Assembly: GCA_037903355.1 (NCBI GenBank)
Contig: JBAJFE010000014.1
Span: 1,364,001 to 1,428,000 of the forward strand
Length of the DNA stretch: 64,000 bases
Reading direction: 5' to 3'
From: Trichuris trichiura
Taxonomy: Eukaryota; Nematoda; Enoplea; Trichinellida; Trichuridae
The stretch's first letter is position 1. Every line of letters begins with the position of its first letter. The notes beneath the pieces were generated by a model. The model was not told the origin of the DNA. It worked only from the letters and a program-made list of their open reading frames with translations, and searched no databases. This document shows, in pieces, positions 12,100 through 22,533 of this stretch. Position numbers and translations under genes: made by a program.

Positions 12100-13580
12100 C
12101 GTAGGACTAGTTCACCCAAGTTAAGTTAAGATGGCGTCAAAGTCGTGCCAGGTCAGGCTTGGATGTTCCAAGTTCTATTGCGATCATGCTTATTGCGCTC
12201 TTAGGCATTTAAAACGTCACTTTGTTCATTAAGCGAGGTAGAATCAACGAAAATTTCTTGTTATGATGAAATCACTTAGGTTTTGGTATCGACCTTGTTT
12301 CATCGTCAGGTTGTCGGAAGGTGCTAACGCGACACACCGTAGGATCCAACCTACTCTATACTGCCAGTTAATCACGAAGCCTTCTGAGCTGACCTTGCTC
12401 TGTTGCTATCGGCACGCCTGAACAAGGTCAGTTCTGAAAGCTACATGATTTATTGACAGTAAAAAGTTTAGGTCACATCGCACCACATGTTGCGCTCGCA
12501 CTTTCTGACAGGCTGACAAAGCACGATCGCTATCGAAACCTAAACGATTCCACCCAAATTGTTTTCGTCGCATCTGCTATTCCGCTGAACAGGACAGACG
12601 CCAGCGGCAAACATTCACTTCGAACTTTGTATTGTTACTTTCCTCATCTCAAAGATAAGCCGTACAGCTGCACCCTTGCGATGGCTGCGCAGGTGCAACT
12701 CAGTCACATGATGACCAGTGCAAACAATCGATATTTTGCAATGGAATTTGCTGCGCATGTGTCTTGAAGCAGTTCTCTGGATGCTTTTCAGGTCAACCAC
12801 GTTTGAAAACGTCTATTTTTCATAAGGAGATGAGTAACGTTTTATTCAATCTATAATTCTAGCTGCCGCTTCGGCACGCATCTGGAAGGCAAGACAAGTT
12901 TGTTTGATGATTTTAACGAAGATTCTGTAACTAAGAGAAACGACAGTAACGAAATATCAGGGCTGCATAAGGGGTTGCAATTGGACTCACATAAAGAGAA
13001 TATTCATTATTTTATCAGCGTGGACGCTAAAGAGCTTTCTATTGATGAACAGACGAGACGAGAAGAACTGATACGGTAAATAACAAGGAACTGATAACAG
13101 CAAATAAACTGGTTGAGCTGTTTGCTACTATAAGCAGTGGCGCAGTGAAAGCCCAGTGCTGAAGTTTTCGAAAGCACGTATGCAGATTCACGAAGCCCTC
13201 GATTAATAAACAGAAATATTACTTCTGCAATGTTTTTCTTCGAGTCTTTCACGGTTTTTCTAGTGAATTAAACAATAGCTTAGCCACAATGGGGTTATCT
13301 GTATCCGTAGTCGTAAAATCTATCATACCTCATAAGGTATGTGAATCACTGTCGCACGTTTCTGCAAGTAACGTACACCCTATCCTACTTTGTTTTTCTC
13401 CTGTTAGAACGAAGTAGGAAGTCCTTCAACGGATCCCTCGGTACATAAACTTTACCACTACCATTTATGAACTCGTTACAAAATGGTACGTGTTTAGACG
13501 GAGTCAGTGACTAATTAGACAAACACCAGAGTTCTTCAATTTTTGGGTCTGTTATTAAAGCTCCTGCAACGTTCGTACAA
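12100..13580. other. Gene-free stretch, nothing recognised
   Basis: Open frames at 12453-12800 on both strands overlap and have no recognisable protein features. No repeat or RNA gene was recognised. Confidence 0.4.
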
Positions 13581-13739
13581 TTCTGAGCAGTGACAAGATA
13601 TCGGTTCCTTTTGAAAGTGCACCTGGATCGTTTACCACGTCAAATGAGCTCCCAACGCCTCCTACGTAAGAGAAACAGGCATTACTTTATTTGGCAGACT
13701 TTACAGCCACATGAAGATTATCAACCTGTGCAGCGTGCA

Positions 13740-13930
13740 GGGAGGCACCCTGCTAAGATCACGTTAATTACAAAGAAAGCTTCCGCGGTCATTGAACATG
13801 CGTCTCAGTGTCCATTCGACCTCGATGATCATTACTCGTTAGAACGAATTGCATTTGCGACGGATCAAAGAGGCCTTCTTCATCCGAAACAATACCAACG
13901 TCCATTATGACGGATTTGTCCGTCAGTGCG
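13740..13930 (+). pseudogene. Decayed tail of a Penelope-like GIY-YIG endonuclease
   Basis: One frame reads ASAVIEHASQCPFDLDD, resembling ASVILEHVFQCALDLRP of the copy at 17.4 kb. After a frame change the sequence reads EAFFIRNNTNVHYDG, resembling EALYIRHNTTYNRDQG at 6.1 kb. The frameshift and divergence mark it as an old dead copy. No flanking hammerhead or inverted repeat was found. Confidence 0.5.
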
Positions 13931-14597
13931 CTGTAGAGTGCGCTCATCAATAAATACCGATACTGCACCATGTAGAGCTGACCTCATGCATTGTTCTTGT
14001 AGGGCCTATACATACTGACAATGAAGTGAACTCCGGTATTTGGTAACGTGTTTGCAGAAAGCGCACATTAAGAGATTACGTAATACGTTACGTAACAAAC
14101 CAGTCCGCATATCAGCAGGTCTGATAATCCCACTAGTGATCGCGCGATTGAGCAGGCCAGAAAAAGGCTTAGTACAGCGTTCAGTGGGACACCTGCTGAA
14201 GCCACCTGTTCTGGGAACTTGTAGGTAACTGAAAAGCGCACAGGTACCGTTCTACGTAGCGAAACTAACATGACTGTCCAGTAAGCTCAGTTTCCAACAA
14301 TGACGAAAGCCATTACGATGCAGTTTCTCCAAGAGTATGGAGTGTTCTACCGCGAAAGGAACTGCATCCGCGGGCGCCCATGTGTCTTATTTATCGCTCC
14401 GCATACCAGTATATAAAGGCGTTTTTTATTGTTGTTTTTCGTTAAGGATGAGCTCGCCATAAGGAGCCACTGACTCTGGTTACAATTGGCCTTTTGGCCA
14501 TTGCTTTTCTACATAAACCCAAAATTCACCAACAGTTTCTGTAGGCCACCTAAGTCGAGACCAAAACTTAACTGAAAACCAGTGAGACGGCGTGCCG

Positions 14598-14741
14598 TCA
14601 CAGATCATCAGAGTCCGGATCATCGCTGTCCACGATGCTGTGATTTAACGCATAGAACACTACCGCGGGGTCACATTCCCCAGAAAATTTAAACAAGACC
14701 TGTTCTTTTTGTTGCGACACGAAATGTCGTAAAATAAAAGT
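14598..14741 (-). CDS. Terminal exon of an unrecognised gene
   Basis: A 47-codon frame follows a plausible acceptor (TATATGTAG at 14742) and ends at a TGA. It reads ILRHFVSQQKEQVLFKFSGE, then CDPAVVFYALNHS and an acidic end VDSDDPDSDDL. The composition is convincingly coding and a minus-strand AATAAA lies near 14425, so this looks like the last exon plus 3' UTR of a minus-strand gene. Upstream exons should lie between 14.8 and 16.4 kb; one candidate is about 15340-15425 (NKRRHAVPFSGKTSEVNAVY before a GTGAGT donor). I do not recognise the family; the acidic tail gives no functional clue. Confidence 0.4.
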   Translation of the reverse strand, partial: TFILRHFVSQQKEQVLFKFSGECDPAVVFYALNHSIVDSDDPDSDDL

Positions 14742-15429
14742 CTACATATACACGAGAAACTTTTACGCAGCCAATTTTACTATATTCTTCTGAGAACGCA
14801 ACTGCGCTAAGATTTACAGTATGATCTCCACGCAAACCTGCTTTTAACTAGGAGACCATATTCTGTACGTGCAACGAATGCGTTGCAAGATTTGAAACAT
14901 TATTTTATATATTAATAGACTGCATTATCATAGCAGAATTTTGATAATCAGTTTACGTTTAATGTGGTATGTTTGATCATTCATTTTCTTTTTCAAGTCA
15001 TTAATGCAGCGGATTTTAGGAAGTCCATTCTTGTGGTCAGCAGAGGAGAAAGAATGATGAACGATATCTTCGCCAGGTTTACTCGGCATTGTGCTACCCC
15101 GAATGGGCTTTCGTGTCTAACATCTGAAAGTGAAGCCGGATATCCGTTTTTTGCTGCAGTCAGTAATACGTCAGTTTTCATGCATTTAGGTTAGCACGTC
15201 ACAGCTAGGCAAAAGTTCGAGCTTCCATTGCAAATATTGTAAACATATTTTCCAGGTTTAATTTAATCATACTTTTTGGCATATCTGATTTACAACAAGA
15301 AAGACAAGCATTATTTAACACAGAGGGTTCTTTTTCACTCACGATTCTGTATACTGCGTTCACTTCCGAAGTTTTTCCGGAAAATGGTACAGCATGCCGC
15401 CTTTTGTTCACCAAATTATTGAGCTGCCA

Positions 15430-16650
15430 TTATATTTAAATTGTTAGCTTTTAAGAAAAGAATTAACGAGAAAACAATGTTCGATGAGCGCTTAAAAATT
15501 TGCTGTGATACTAAAAGCAGCTGCATGACATTGTTATGAATGTATTTTGAAGTGAGTCACGCATAAAAAACTTAACCGAAGTTAGTGTTTTCGAATTCTT
15601 GAGACTTGGAATTTTTTGACTTAGACGGCCCGAAGAATGGCGGTTATTGCGTGTGCATCTTACGAAAGCAGCAGTGATGACTCTTGACCAAAAAAGACAG
15701 GTTCGACTTTATTTAATCAAAAAGTATTTTCATGCTAGATGCTGAATGATGAGCTACTTCCTGATCTTTTTGTGATGCGGCTATGTGCCTTAGCTGATAA
15801 GAGCTGACTTATCTGAGCGTTATGTTTGGGACGACGGTCCTTATTCCTTCTAAATGTGACTTTTTAATAGCTCCCATTGGCTTCCAGTGATTTGCTATCA
15901 CCGAAACAGCGTATCCATGTTGTAATAGTAAAGAATTATGGATATTTGGATTCCAGCAGCAAACTTTAAAGCATGCGTGGACTGGCGGAAGATTGCTTGT
16001 CTCGTAAATCCAAATCGTATGAAGGTATACTATTCCTTATATTTAAGATATCTTGTAAACCGTTTTTTGCTCTTTTGAATAGCGTTCGTTCAGGCGAACT
16101 TTTCTCGAATTAATTTTTTGGGGGAATAGTCAAAATAGCAAATAAGTAGTTGATTGCGCATTTTTCTTTCCACAATAACTGGTTCGCTTTTGGACGAATG
16201 AAACAGCCGTGTTCCTGACTTAGGGTTTCAACAGTTGGACAATCTGACTTATCTTTTGCAATGGCTGTCTCAAGGCAGTAGTGTTACCAAAGTTATTTGG
16301 GTAAAAAGTTTCTTGTAATAGATGCACACATTCTGATGCTTGTAGTCGCTATAAATTTCTTAAATGGAGTATTGCAATAATTTGGAAACTTTTAGATTAC
16401 GCTCGATTGATCGTCAACATGCAGACAGGAAACGTAACAGTAACAACAGTTTAAGCTCAGTTTGGTTAGCACTTCTGTGCTTTATCACTGTAATCAACGC
16501 TTCATGCAACTGACTGAGCTCATAGAAACGTGCGTTGGAAGGTTAGGCCTATTCCTGACAGATGTTACCGTCGCTGACGGCGGAAGCAGAAAACTACGAT
16601 CCGCCCTTTTTGTACTAACAGGGAAAACATTTTTTCCTTTAAAGTATGTA
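15430..16650. other. Gene-free stretch, nothing recognised
   Basis: AT-rich, with only short frames. It may contain 5' exons of the gene ending at 14598, but none could be supported. Confidence 0.35.
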
Positions 16651-16959
16651 TGTCGAAAGGCAGGGTGTCTTTTAACAGGCTTAGGTTGTTTCGTAGTTGA
16701 TCTTCGGTTCACGGATTCAGCCTGTTTGATGAGTCTGTAACTAAACTTCAAAATGCCCTACCAACGAATGGATGAACACATTGTTAGAAAAAAATACAGA
16801 ACAATTGTATGCCGTACGTTTCGGAACCGATCAGACCGGCATTTACACTTCTCTCCGCATCATCCCATTTCGGTTAAAAGCGGGATAACAAAGGGAATGG
16901 TTGACGGGCCCTAACAGTATGTAATCCTAAATATTTAAATGCTGAATTAAACCATGTCT

Positions 16960-17592
16960 CAAACCCATTACGCAGTAATGGGTACCCCAGTAAATTCATC
17001 ACTTCCGTTATCAGACAATGTAAATTAAATAAATCGCTACCACCGTCCCCACCCAATAATCAATAACACCCGGTTCTGGGGCTGCCCTACTACGTTGACT
17101 TAAGCGAAAAGATCATGAGATTAGGACAGTCCTTAAATTTCAACGTTCGCTTTAAAAGTTTTTCTAATCTTCGTTCGATTGTTAGAAATGACAAGGTCAA
17201 GGTTCCCTTTGACAGCAGACCAGGTGTCGTTTACGAAATAAAGTGCGGTTGCAACGCCGCCTACATTAGGGGAAACGGGCAACACTTTACTTCACAGATT
17301 CCGCCAATACATGAAGAACGTGTTGACGTACAAGAACGCCGAACGGAAACCCAATGGGGAACCGCCTGCCGGCCCTGAGCGTCCACTGCCAACGGACCCT
17401 CGAAAACCCATGGAGAACGTGATCAAAGCCTCCGTGATCTTGGAGCACGTCTTTCAGTGCGCACTCGACCTGCGACCGAAGATAATCCGCCACGAGAGCC
17501 TTTTTCACCTAGGGCATATAAAGGAGGCGCTTTACATCAAAAGCAACTCCACCATCAATCGCGACAATGGGTTGTCAGTTAGCGCGGTGTAG
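16960..17592 (+). pseudogene. Penelope-like reverse transcriptase end and GIY-YIG endonuclease, frameshifted
   Basis: Consecutive plus-strand blocks in different frames match the C-terminal half of a Penelope-like polyprotein: SNGYPSKFI (end of the reverse transcriptase, about 16970), PVLGLPYYVDLSEKI (17070), then FKSFSNLRSIV and RPGVVYEIKCGCNAAYI, the VYEI.C.C..YIG start of the GIY-YIG endonuclease. Where the family has GET the copy reads RGNGQ, and soon afterwards it shifts frame. The tail resumes as VILEHVFQCALDLRPKII, IKEALYIKSN and STINRDNGLS and stops at 17592. The endonuclease would nick target DNA for reverse transcription; this copy is dead. Confidence 0.8.
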
Positions 17593-17698
17593 GGTGCGTT
17601 AATTAATAAATTCCAATGCTGTGCCCTACTGAACTAATCGCACCCATTGTGCCCATGTGCCATTTAACCACCCTATCGAATAAACACATCCTCCTTAC

Positions 17699-17739
17699 AC
17701 CGCTGACGACGGAACAAGAGCAGTTCCGAAACGTACGGT
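17699..17739 (+). ncRNA. Hammerhead-ribozyme-like motif, subfamily 2
   Basis: Best-preserved subfamily 2 copy. CTGACGA at 17703-17709, stem II GGAAC (17711-17715) with GTTCC (17723-17727), GAAA from 17728, stem III AC/GT (17731-17734), predicted cleavage-site base A17735, and stem I ACCG (17699-17702) with CGGT (17736-17739), four pairs. The fold matches subfamily 1 although stems II and III differ in sequence, so the pairing covaries. Confidence 0.72.
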
Positions 17740-17771
17740 ATACAATAGCTCTGTATTTTTTGCTGACAATG

Positions 17772-17796
17772 TGCTCATCCATTCGTTGGTAGGGCA
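17772..17796 (+). ncRNA. Conserved hairpin downstream of the hammerhead, D-arm-like
   Basis: TGCTC pairs with GGGCA around an AT/TA internal loop and a CCA/TGG inner stem with a five-base loop. Copies at 11893-11915, 30091-30115 and 52705-52727 (plus) and at 16754-16778 and 60824-60848 (minus) keep GCTC...CGTTGGTAGAGC. The 3' half TTGGTAGAGC equals the D-arm half of many tRNAs; no T arm or acceptor stem is present, so it is not a tRNA gene. Confidence 0.5.
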
Positions 17797-18273
17797 TTTT
17801 GAAGCTTACAGATTCATCAAACAGGCGAAATTCGTGAACCGAAGGTTAACCATAAAGTGTATGTGCACGTATATATATTCGAAATATTTGATCACTGAGG
17901 GCGTTTTCAATGGTTTTGTATGTTTCCATTATCTCAGTTTTCCTTAACAAGACAGAAGCCTGTAGTTTTAAAGGTCTGTATAACACATGTACAAAGTGAT
18001 AATTAAGGTTCGTTAGCTTCAGAAAGTATGGCACCAATGACTTAGCATGTCGCTGCCAACCAGTCACGTGCTGTTAAAGTAACTTGTTCGGGTAGCGCAT
18101 TTAGGCTTGAAAAACATTGGCAAAACTTAGGGTATCAGAAGAAAAAAAATCGTTTCAAGGAACGGCTGCACCACAGCTTGAACATTCGTTGGTACTGTAA
18201 CTCACTTTGAAAAACCTGAATGCTTTCCCTGGTTATTTTGACGTGCATTTATTTTTAGCACTGCATCATGCGT

Positions 18274-19672
18274 TTATTTTTCCTCATCAGCCGCATTTGC
18301 TTCATGGGCAACGTCACGTTTCTGTAACGTCATATTTTGTGTATTCCTCCAACGTGCTGTTTTTGGCTTTTTATCGCTTCCAGTAATCGTATCATCAGAA
18401 CTTTTACTTCCTGTCTTTTTTGCTAGTTCCACAGTCCTTTCCAAAATTTCTTTCTTTGATTGCCTTTTTCTAAGCCCTGCAGAAGTCATGCACATAAAAT
18501 CAGTACTGATCTTCTTTAAGCAAGAATTATTCCTTCTACAGCTTTATCTATAGCAATGAATGCATCAGTAATCGAATGGTCTCTTCAGGCGTTCATGACT
18601 TCCTGTTTATCAAAATTGTTTTTTATAGTGGTGACTTTTTTCCTTCGTACAGTGGTGCATGTAGTGAGGCCCTAATACCGTAATGGTCTCGTGGTTGAAC
18701 AGATGACTTCGGCATTTCTAGTGTTAAATTCATTCGGAGCATCGCCAAACAGGACTTCAAAACGCCAGTGCAATGTGCCCCGAATTCAAGGACAAGGTAC
18801 CAGTGAAACCAATCTGGAAAAAAGGATTTTCGTTGCCCAAGCCTTCTTAGTGTGTAATCGAATCACCGAAAGCTGGGTTTTTCTTTTCTCTTCAAAACAT
18901 TAAACAGAAGCTCAAGGAATGATCTGAAGTTAAAAACTTTACTTACGGTAGGAATCCCATTTATAAAATGGAAAACGATAACTGAAGTGCTTTCGGGTAG
19001 TGTACCGTCACGTGTTGTCAATAGTGTAACAAAAGGCGTTTGCTCAATTTTGTGGCTTGTAGATATAAAAGGACTGGCCTACCATACTGTACCTTTTCTA
19101 ATGAAATTCTGCAACTTACTCAGTAGTCATCTGCAATAGTCGTCTGATTTCTTTTTGTAGCATGTTACAGTAAACTGTACCTTGATTTCTTTTTGCATAG
19201 GGAAATGCATTTTGCCTGAAAGTTGACCTTTATTATGGATGTAGTGCTGTATCCTGTGTTTAACCAGTCCCCGCTTTTGGTTGTAATCCAAAGTCCGCTT
19301 TTCTTTGGCAGCAACCGTCTGCCACGTAATATGCTCTTGTCTGTCCCGATAGCAATGGATGACGTCATTTATCATGGTAAAATCAGGCAGTTGCAGCGCT
19401 ACCAGTGTCCCACAATTTTGAATCTTTTCCACCGCATTTTGGCAATTGCCGCTCCATCGCAAATGACTGCCGCTCTTCACTTTCAGCTTCCAAAATGTGC
19501 GTTGACTTTGGTCGGCCATTAATGTTGAAGTTCGCAGTACTGTAGCGGCCTATGCTGAAGAGCTGTGCGACTTCTGATGCGCGGTCGCCGATGCAACTTC
19601 ATCTTCGTAATCGTAGCGCAAAATTCGTCGGTACCTGGCGGAACCGATTTCTTCCGAGATACAGGACGACAT
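18274..19672 (-). CDS. Unrecognised multi-exon gene, exons only partly resolved
   Basis: Plausible exon 1 is 19672-19635 (MSSCISEEIGSA, ACCATG context) and exon 2 is 19554-19403 (IGRYSTANFNINGRPKS, ILEAESEERQSFAMERQ), joined by a GT-AG intron in phase. A middle exon may end at a strong GTAAGT near 19119 after MLQKEIRRLLQMTT. The last exon probably starts after CTTCTGCAG near 18477 and runs to a stop at 18274 (RKRQSKKEILERTVELAKK ... AHEANAADEEK), with AATAAA overlapping the stop. I could not join the middle and last exons in one frame, so at least one exon is missing or wrong. The product is hydrophilic and rich in Lys and Glu with no signal peptide; the family is not recognised. Confidence 0.35.
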
Positions 19673-19829
19673 GGTAATGAAGCAAAGACGGAATGAGCGA
19701 ACGAAACTGATTAAATTTTTTTGTGAACAGATGTTCGATTGAATTACGCCTACGCTACAAAAAGTGAAGTGTTTGCTCAGCGTTAGATTTTTACAGAAAA
19801 ATGTCACAGCACCCACTGATTCTCCCAAT

Positions 19830-22480
19830 TATCCTTCTTACTGCTGAAACAGAAATAACGTACAGTTTGGTTCAGAGTTTGCGATGTCTATTTTTAAAAA
19901 TCTGAAAGCTTGAGAGAAGGAACAACATGAAGCTTACCCAAAGCCCCGGAGCGTAAGTTAGACGAAACTATCTTCTATCTGTTAACGAGCCTGTAGATGA
20001 GTAATTCTCAGCCCTGAAAAATTTGAAACCTTAAAATTCTCCAGCGTGATGTTTAGCACCGTGCCGCCAGCGGCACAACAAAGTTTTTGTCGTTTTGTGT
20101 AAAGCAGAACGTTTCTTGAGAGTGCAAGTTTTGAGCAGTGCTGTATGTAGTATGCTTACGGTGCTTACGTATATTGCCCAGGTTTATGCTGTGTTGCATT
20201 CGCAATAAGGTGATGCACGGTTTCCGCAAGGTTTAGCTCCTCTTTAAGTACACGCAAGTTGATAATAGGCTTGATGCAATTGTAATTTTCTTAATTTTCT
20301 TTCCCTATCAGCGCTGTAGCTTTGTCTACGCTAAGCATTTTCAGAAGGCAACGATAGATTGAAGTCGGTAAAAGTTATTTAACATAACAGCTTCCCTTTA
20401 ACGGTAAATTGTTAGATACGTTAATGAAGGCGACAAATAAAAGGGTTACAAGCGACTTTTAACGTACAGAATTGACAGAGTTACAGCAAACAGCGTTGGA
20501 CGAACGTTTGAAAAAAGTTAATAATAGTCCCCCGTAATGCTATTGTTGCAGCGACGTCGCAATCAATTTTTTTCTGGTTGACATATGTAGCGCGGCAAAA
20601 TGCCAAAATTCGAATTATGCAATAAACTGTATGTGCATCACTTCGATATTGGCATTAAAATCGACAGGTCATTGGTCGGGTCGTCGTAAATCATCGGCTG
20701 TCGTTATCATTTATACTCTATAATCGTACTTTTTCTAAAACTGAATGACCGATCCGCATTTCGGCGCTGAGTTGAAACGTGAATGCATTTTCGCACCTAA
20801 ACGTTTGAAATATGCGCAGCTGTTGTTGCATTACAGGCTAGGCGAATTTTCCGTTGCAACGAAGCAGCGGCAGTGTATTTAGCGTATGCGTGTCTTTGTG
20901 GCCTCCTTTTATAAGGCAGCAGAGCGCTTTCCATGTTGCCTTCCTTTCCTTAGCTTGCATGTTAGCCTTGAAAGGCAACGAATCAGCCCTTATTTTTTAC
21001 GTTACCTTTTAAAAAAAGTTGCGCGGGTTTGCAACTTTCTTTTAGCTCTGCAATATTTGAAAAGTGAACATTTCCTTCCAGAGCGCCAACAGTTGTCCTT
21101 TTACGATTCCAAGTGCTGGAAGATTAACAGTGCTCTTGCCATGTAGGTATCAGAGCTTTTGCAGATTATTCTGCGATAAGTTCATTAAATTAAATATGAT
21201 ATTGAATATCAGTAGTTTTTTACAAGAACCGCAAACCGCGCGATGTGCGTCTTGCTACAGCGTGGGTTTGAATCAACTTTAACCTCATTCTGCTCAGCTC
21301 GCTTGGAACATACGAGCACTCATAAACGTATTTATTTATGCGACAAATATTTTTGTTGCATCTCTGAAAGCTAAAGTAACAATACTTCAGACTGTTGCAT
21401 GCTATAAGTTGTTTAAGATGGTTAATTTGTATCTTTTTAACAGCGGAATACAGTTTTGTTCTTATGATATAGTTTTGTTCACTGCTTTTTCACTTAATCG
21501 CAACGAAATATCTCTTTATGGTCATTTTGTTCTAATGAAATTGTTTTTACTAATGCTAGCTAATAAAACGATCCTTAAAAACGTATCGTTAAAAATGGCG
21601 GACGCTTGTATTCATTCAGAGGGTAGTATTAAGATTCCTGGCGTCTCGTCATATTGTAGTGTGCAAAGGTATATTGATCATGCAGAGTTGTTTGACAAAC
21701 GTTTCTGACGTAGTTGAGCTGCTTTATACTGGACATTGTTGTCGGGCAAAGGATGTAGATATTTAAACATTGCTACATCTGCTTTCTTGTAAGCTTGCGT
21801 ATGCGTTCAAGCTAGACGGTTTCTTCTCTGTTCAACAAATGAGCAAATAAAGCTAGCGCTGACGTCGTAGGCGTTCTTATTAATTTATCGTGTGCCCTTG
21901 CCCAAGACTGTTTGTTTTGAGACGCTGCTAATTCAGGCTGGCTTATTTTATTGTACAGAACTGCAGTTCCATCACAATCCTGGTAAGAATGCTGCTGCAA
22001 CCTTTTTTCTGTACTTTTTGTCAGCGCTGCCGATTGAACTGTTTGCCATTTTACCATTGGATGATATACTGCCGATTTTATGAGAATCTAACGATTAAAA
22101 GTGCAATGGTTTAGGCAAAGGTTTGAAATCAGCTAACAGCTGGCCTGCAGAGTCAGCCATTGTGATTCTTCTGTACGCTGGTGGTGTCTGCCTAAGCTTA
22201 GATGCATCATTATTCTTTAAAGCTATAAAGTGCAAAGTGCGGCTGAACTGAAGCAGGGAAAAGTTTGCATGCAATGAATATAAAATCGTATTGCTTAGAT
22301 TCAAGCCGCTAGTCGAAGTGCGTGTCAATGCGCTTCGACTACGTAAGGTCCCCTTGTAAACTTTTTATTTTGGCGCCTTTTGGTAGACTCGTCCTACGCA
22401 CGGGCTTTTAATTTCTTGCTATAATGCGTAGTTTAGTTTATATCATTTAAAATATGTATTTCATTGTAGGGAAAATCATA
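19830..22480. other. Gene-free stretch upstream of EndoU gene A
   Basis: Only short, AT-rich, mostly hydrophobic frames (for example 21409-21708) with no domain signature. The right part should hold the promoter of the EndoU gene that starts at 22534; TATA-like sequence lies near 22420-22450 but is not distinctive. Confidence 0.4.
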
Positions 22481-22533
22481 TAAGAATGCTGTGCCATGCG
22501 TACGTAGTGTTCTTTTCCAATCGTAGAAGAAAT

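Larger units (their letters stand above)
16660..17860 (+). mobile_element. Penelope-like element with inverted terminal regions
   Basis: The right end (17699-17860) carries a hammerhead-like motif, a conserved hairpin (17772-17796) and GCATTTTGAAG...ACAGATTCATCAAACAGGC. The left end (about 16660-16840) is the same block inverted: GCCTGTTTGATGAGTCTGTA, CTTCAAAATGCCCTACCAAC, then CCGTACGTTTCGGAAC. The same block, again inverted, occurs at 60.7 kb. Between the 16.7-17.9 kb ends are remnants of the coding region (16960-17592). The element is truncated and frameshifted. Confidence 0.75.
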
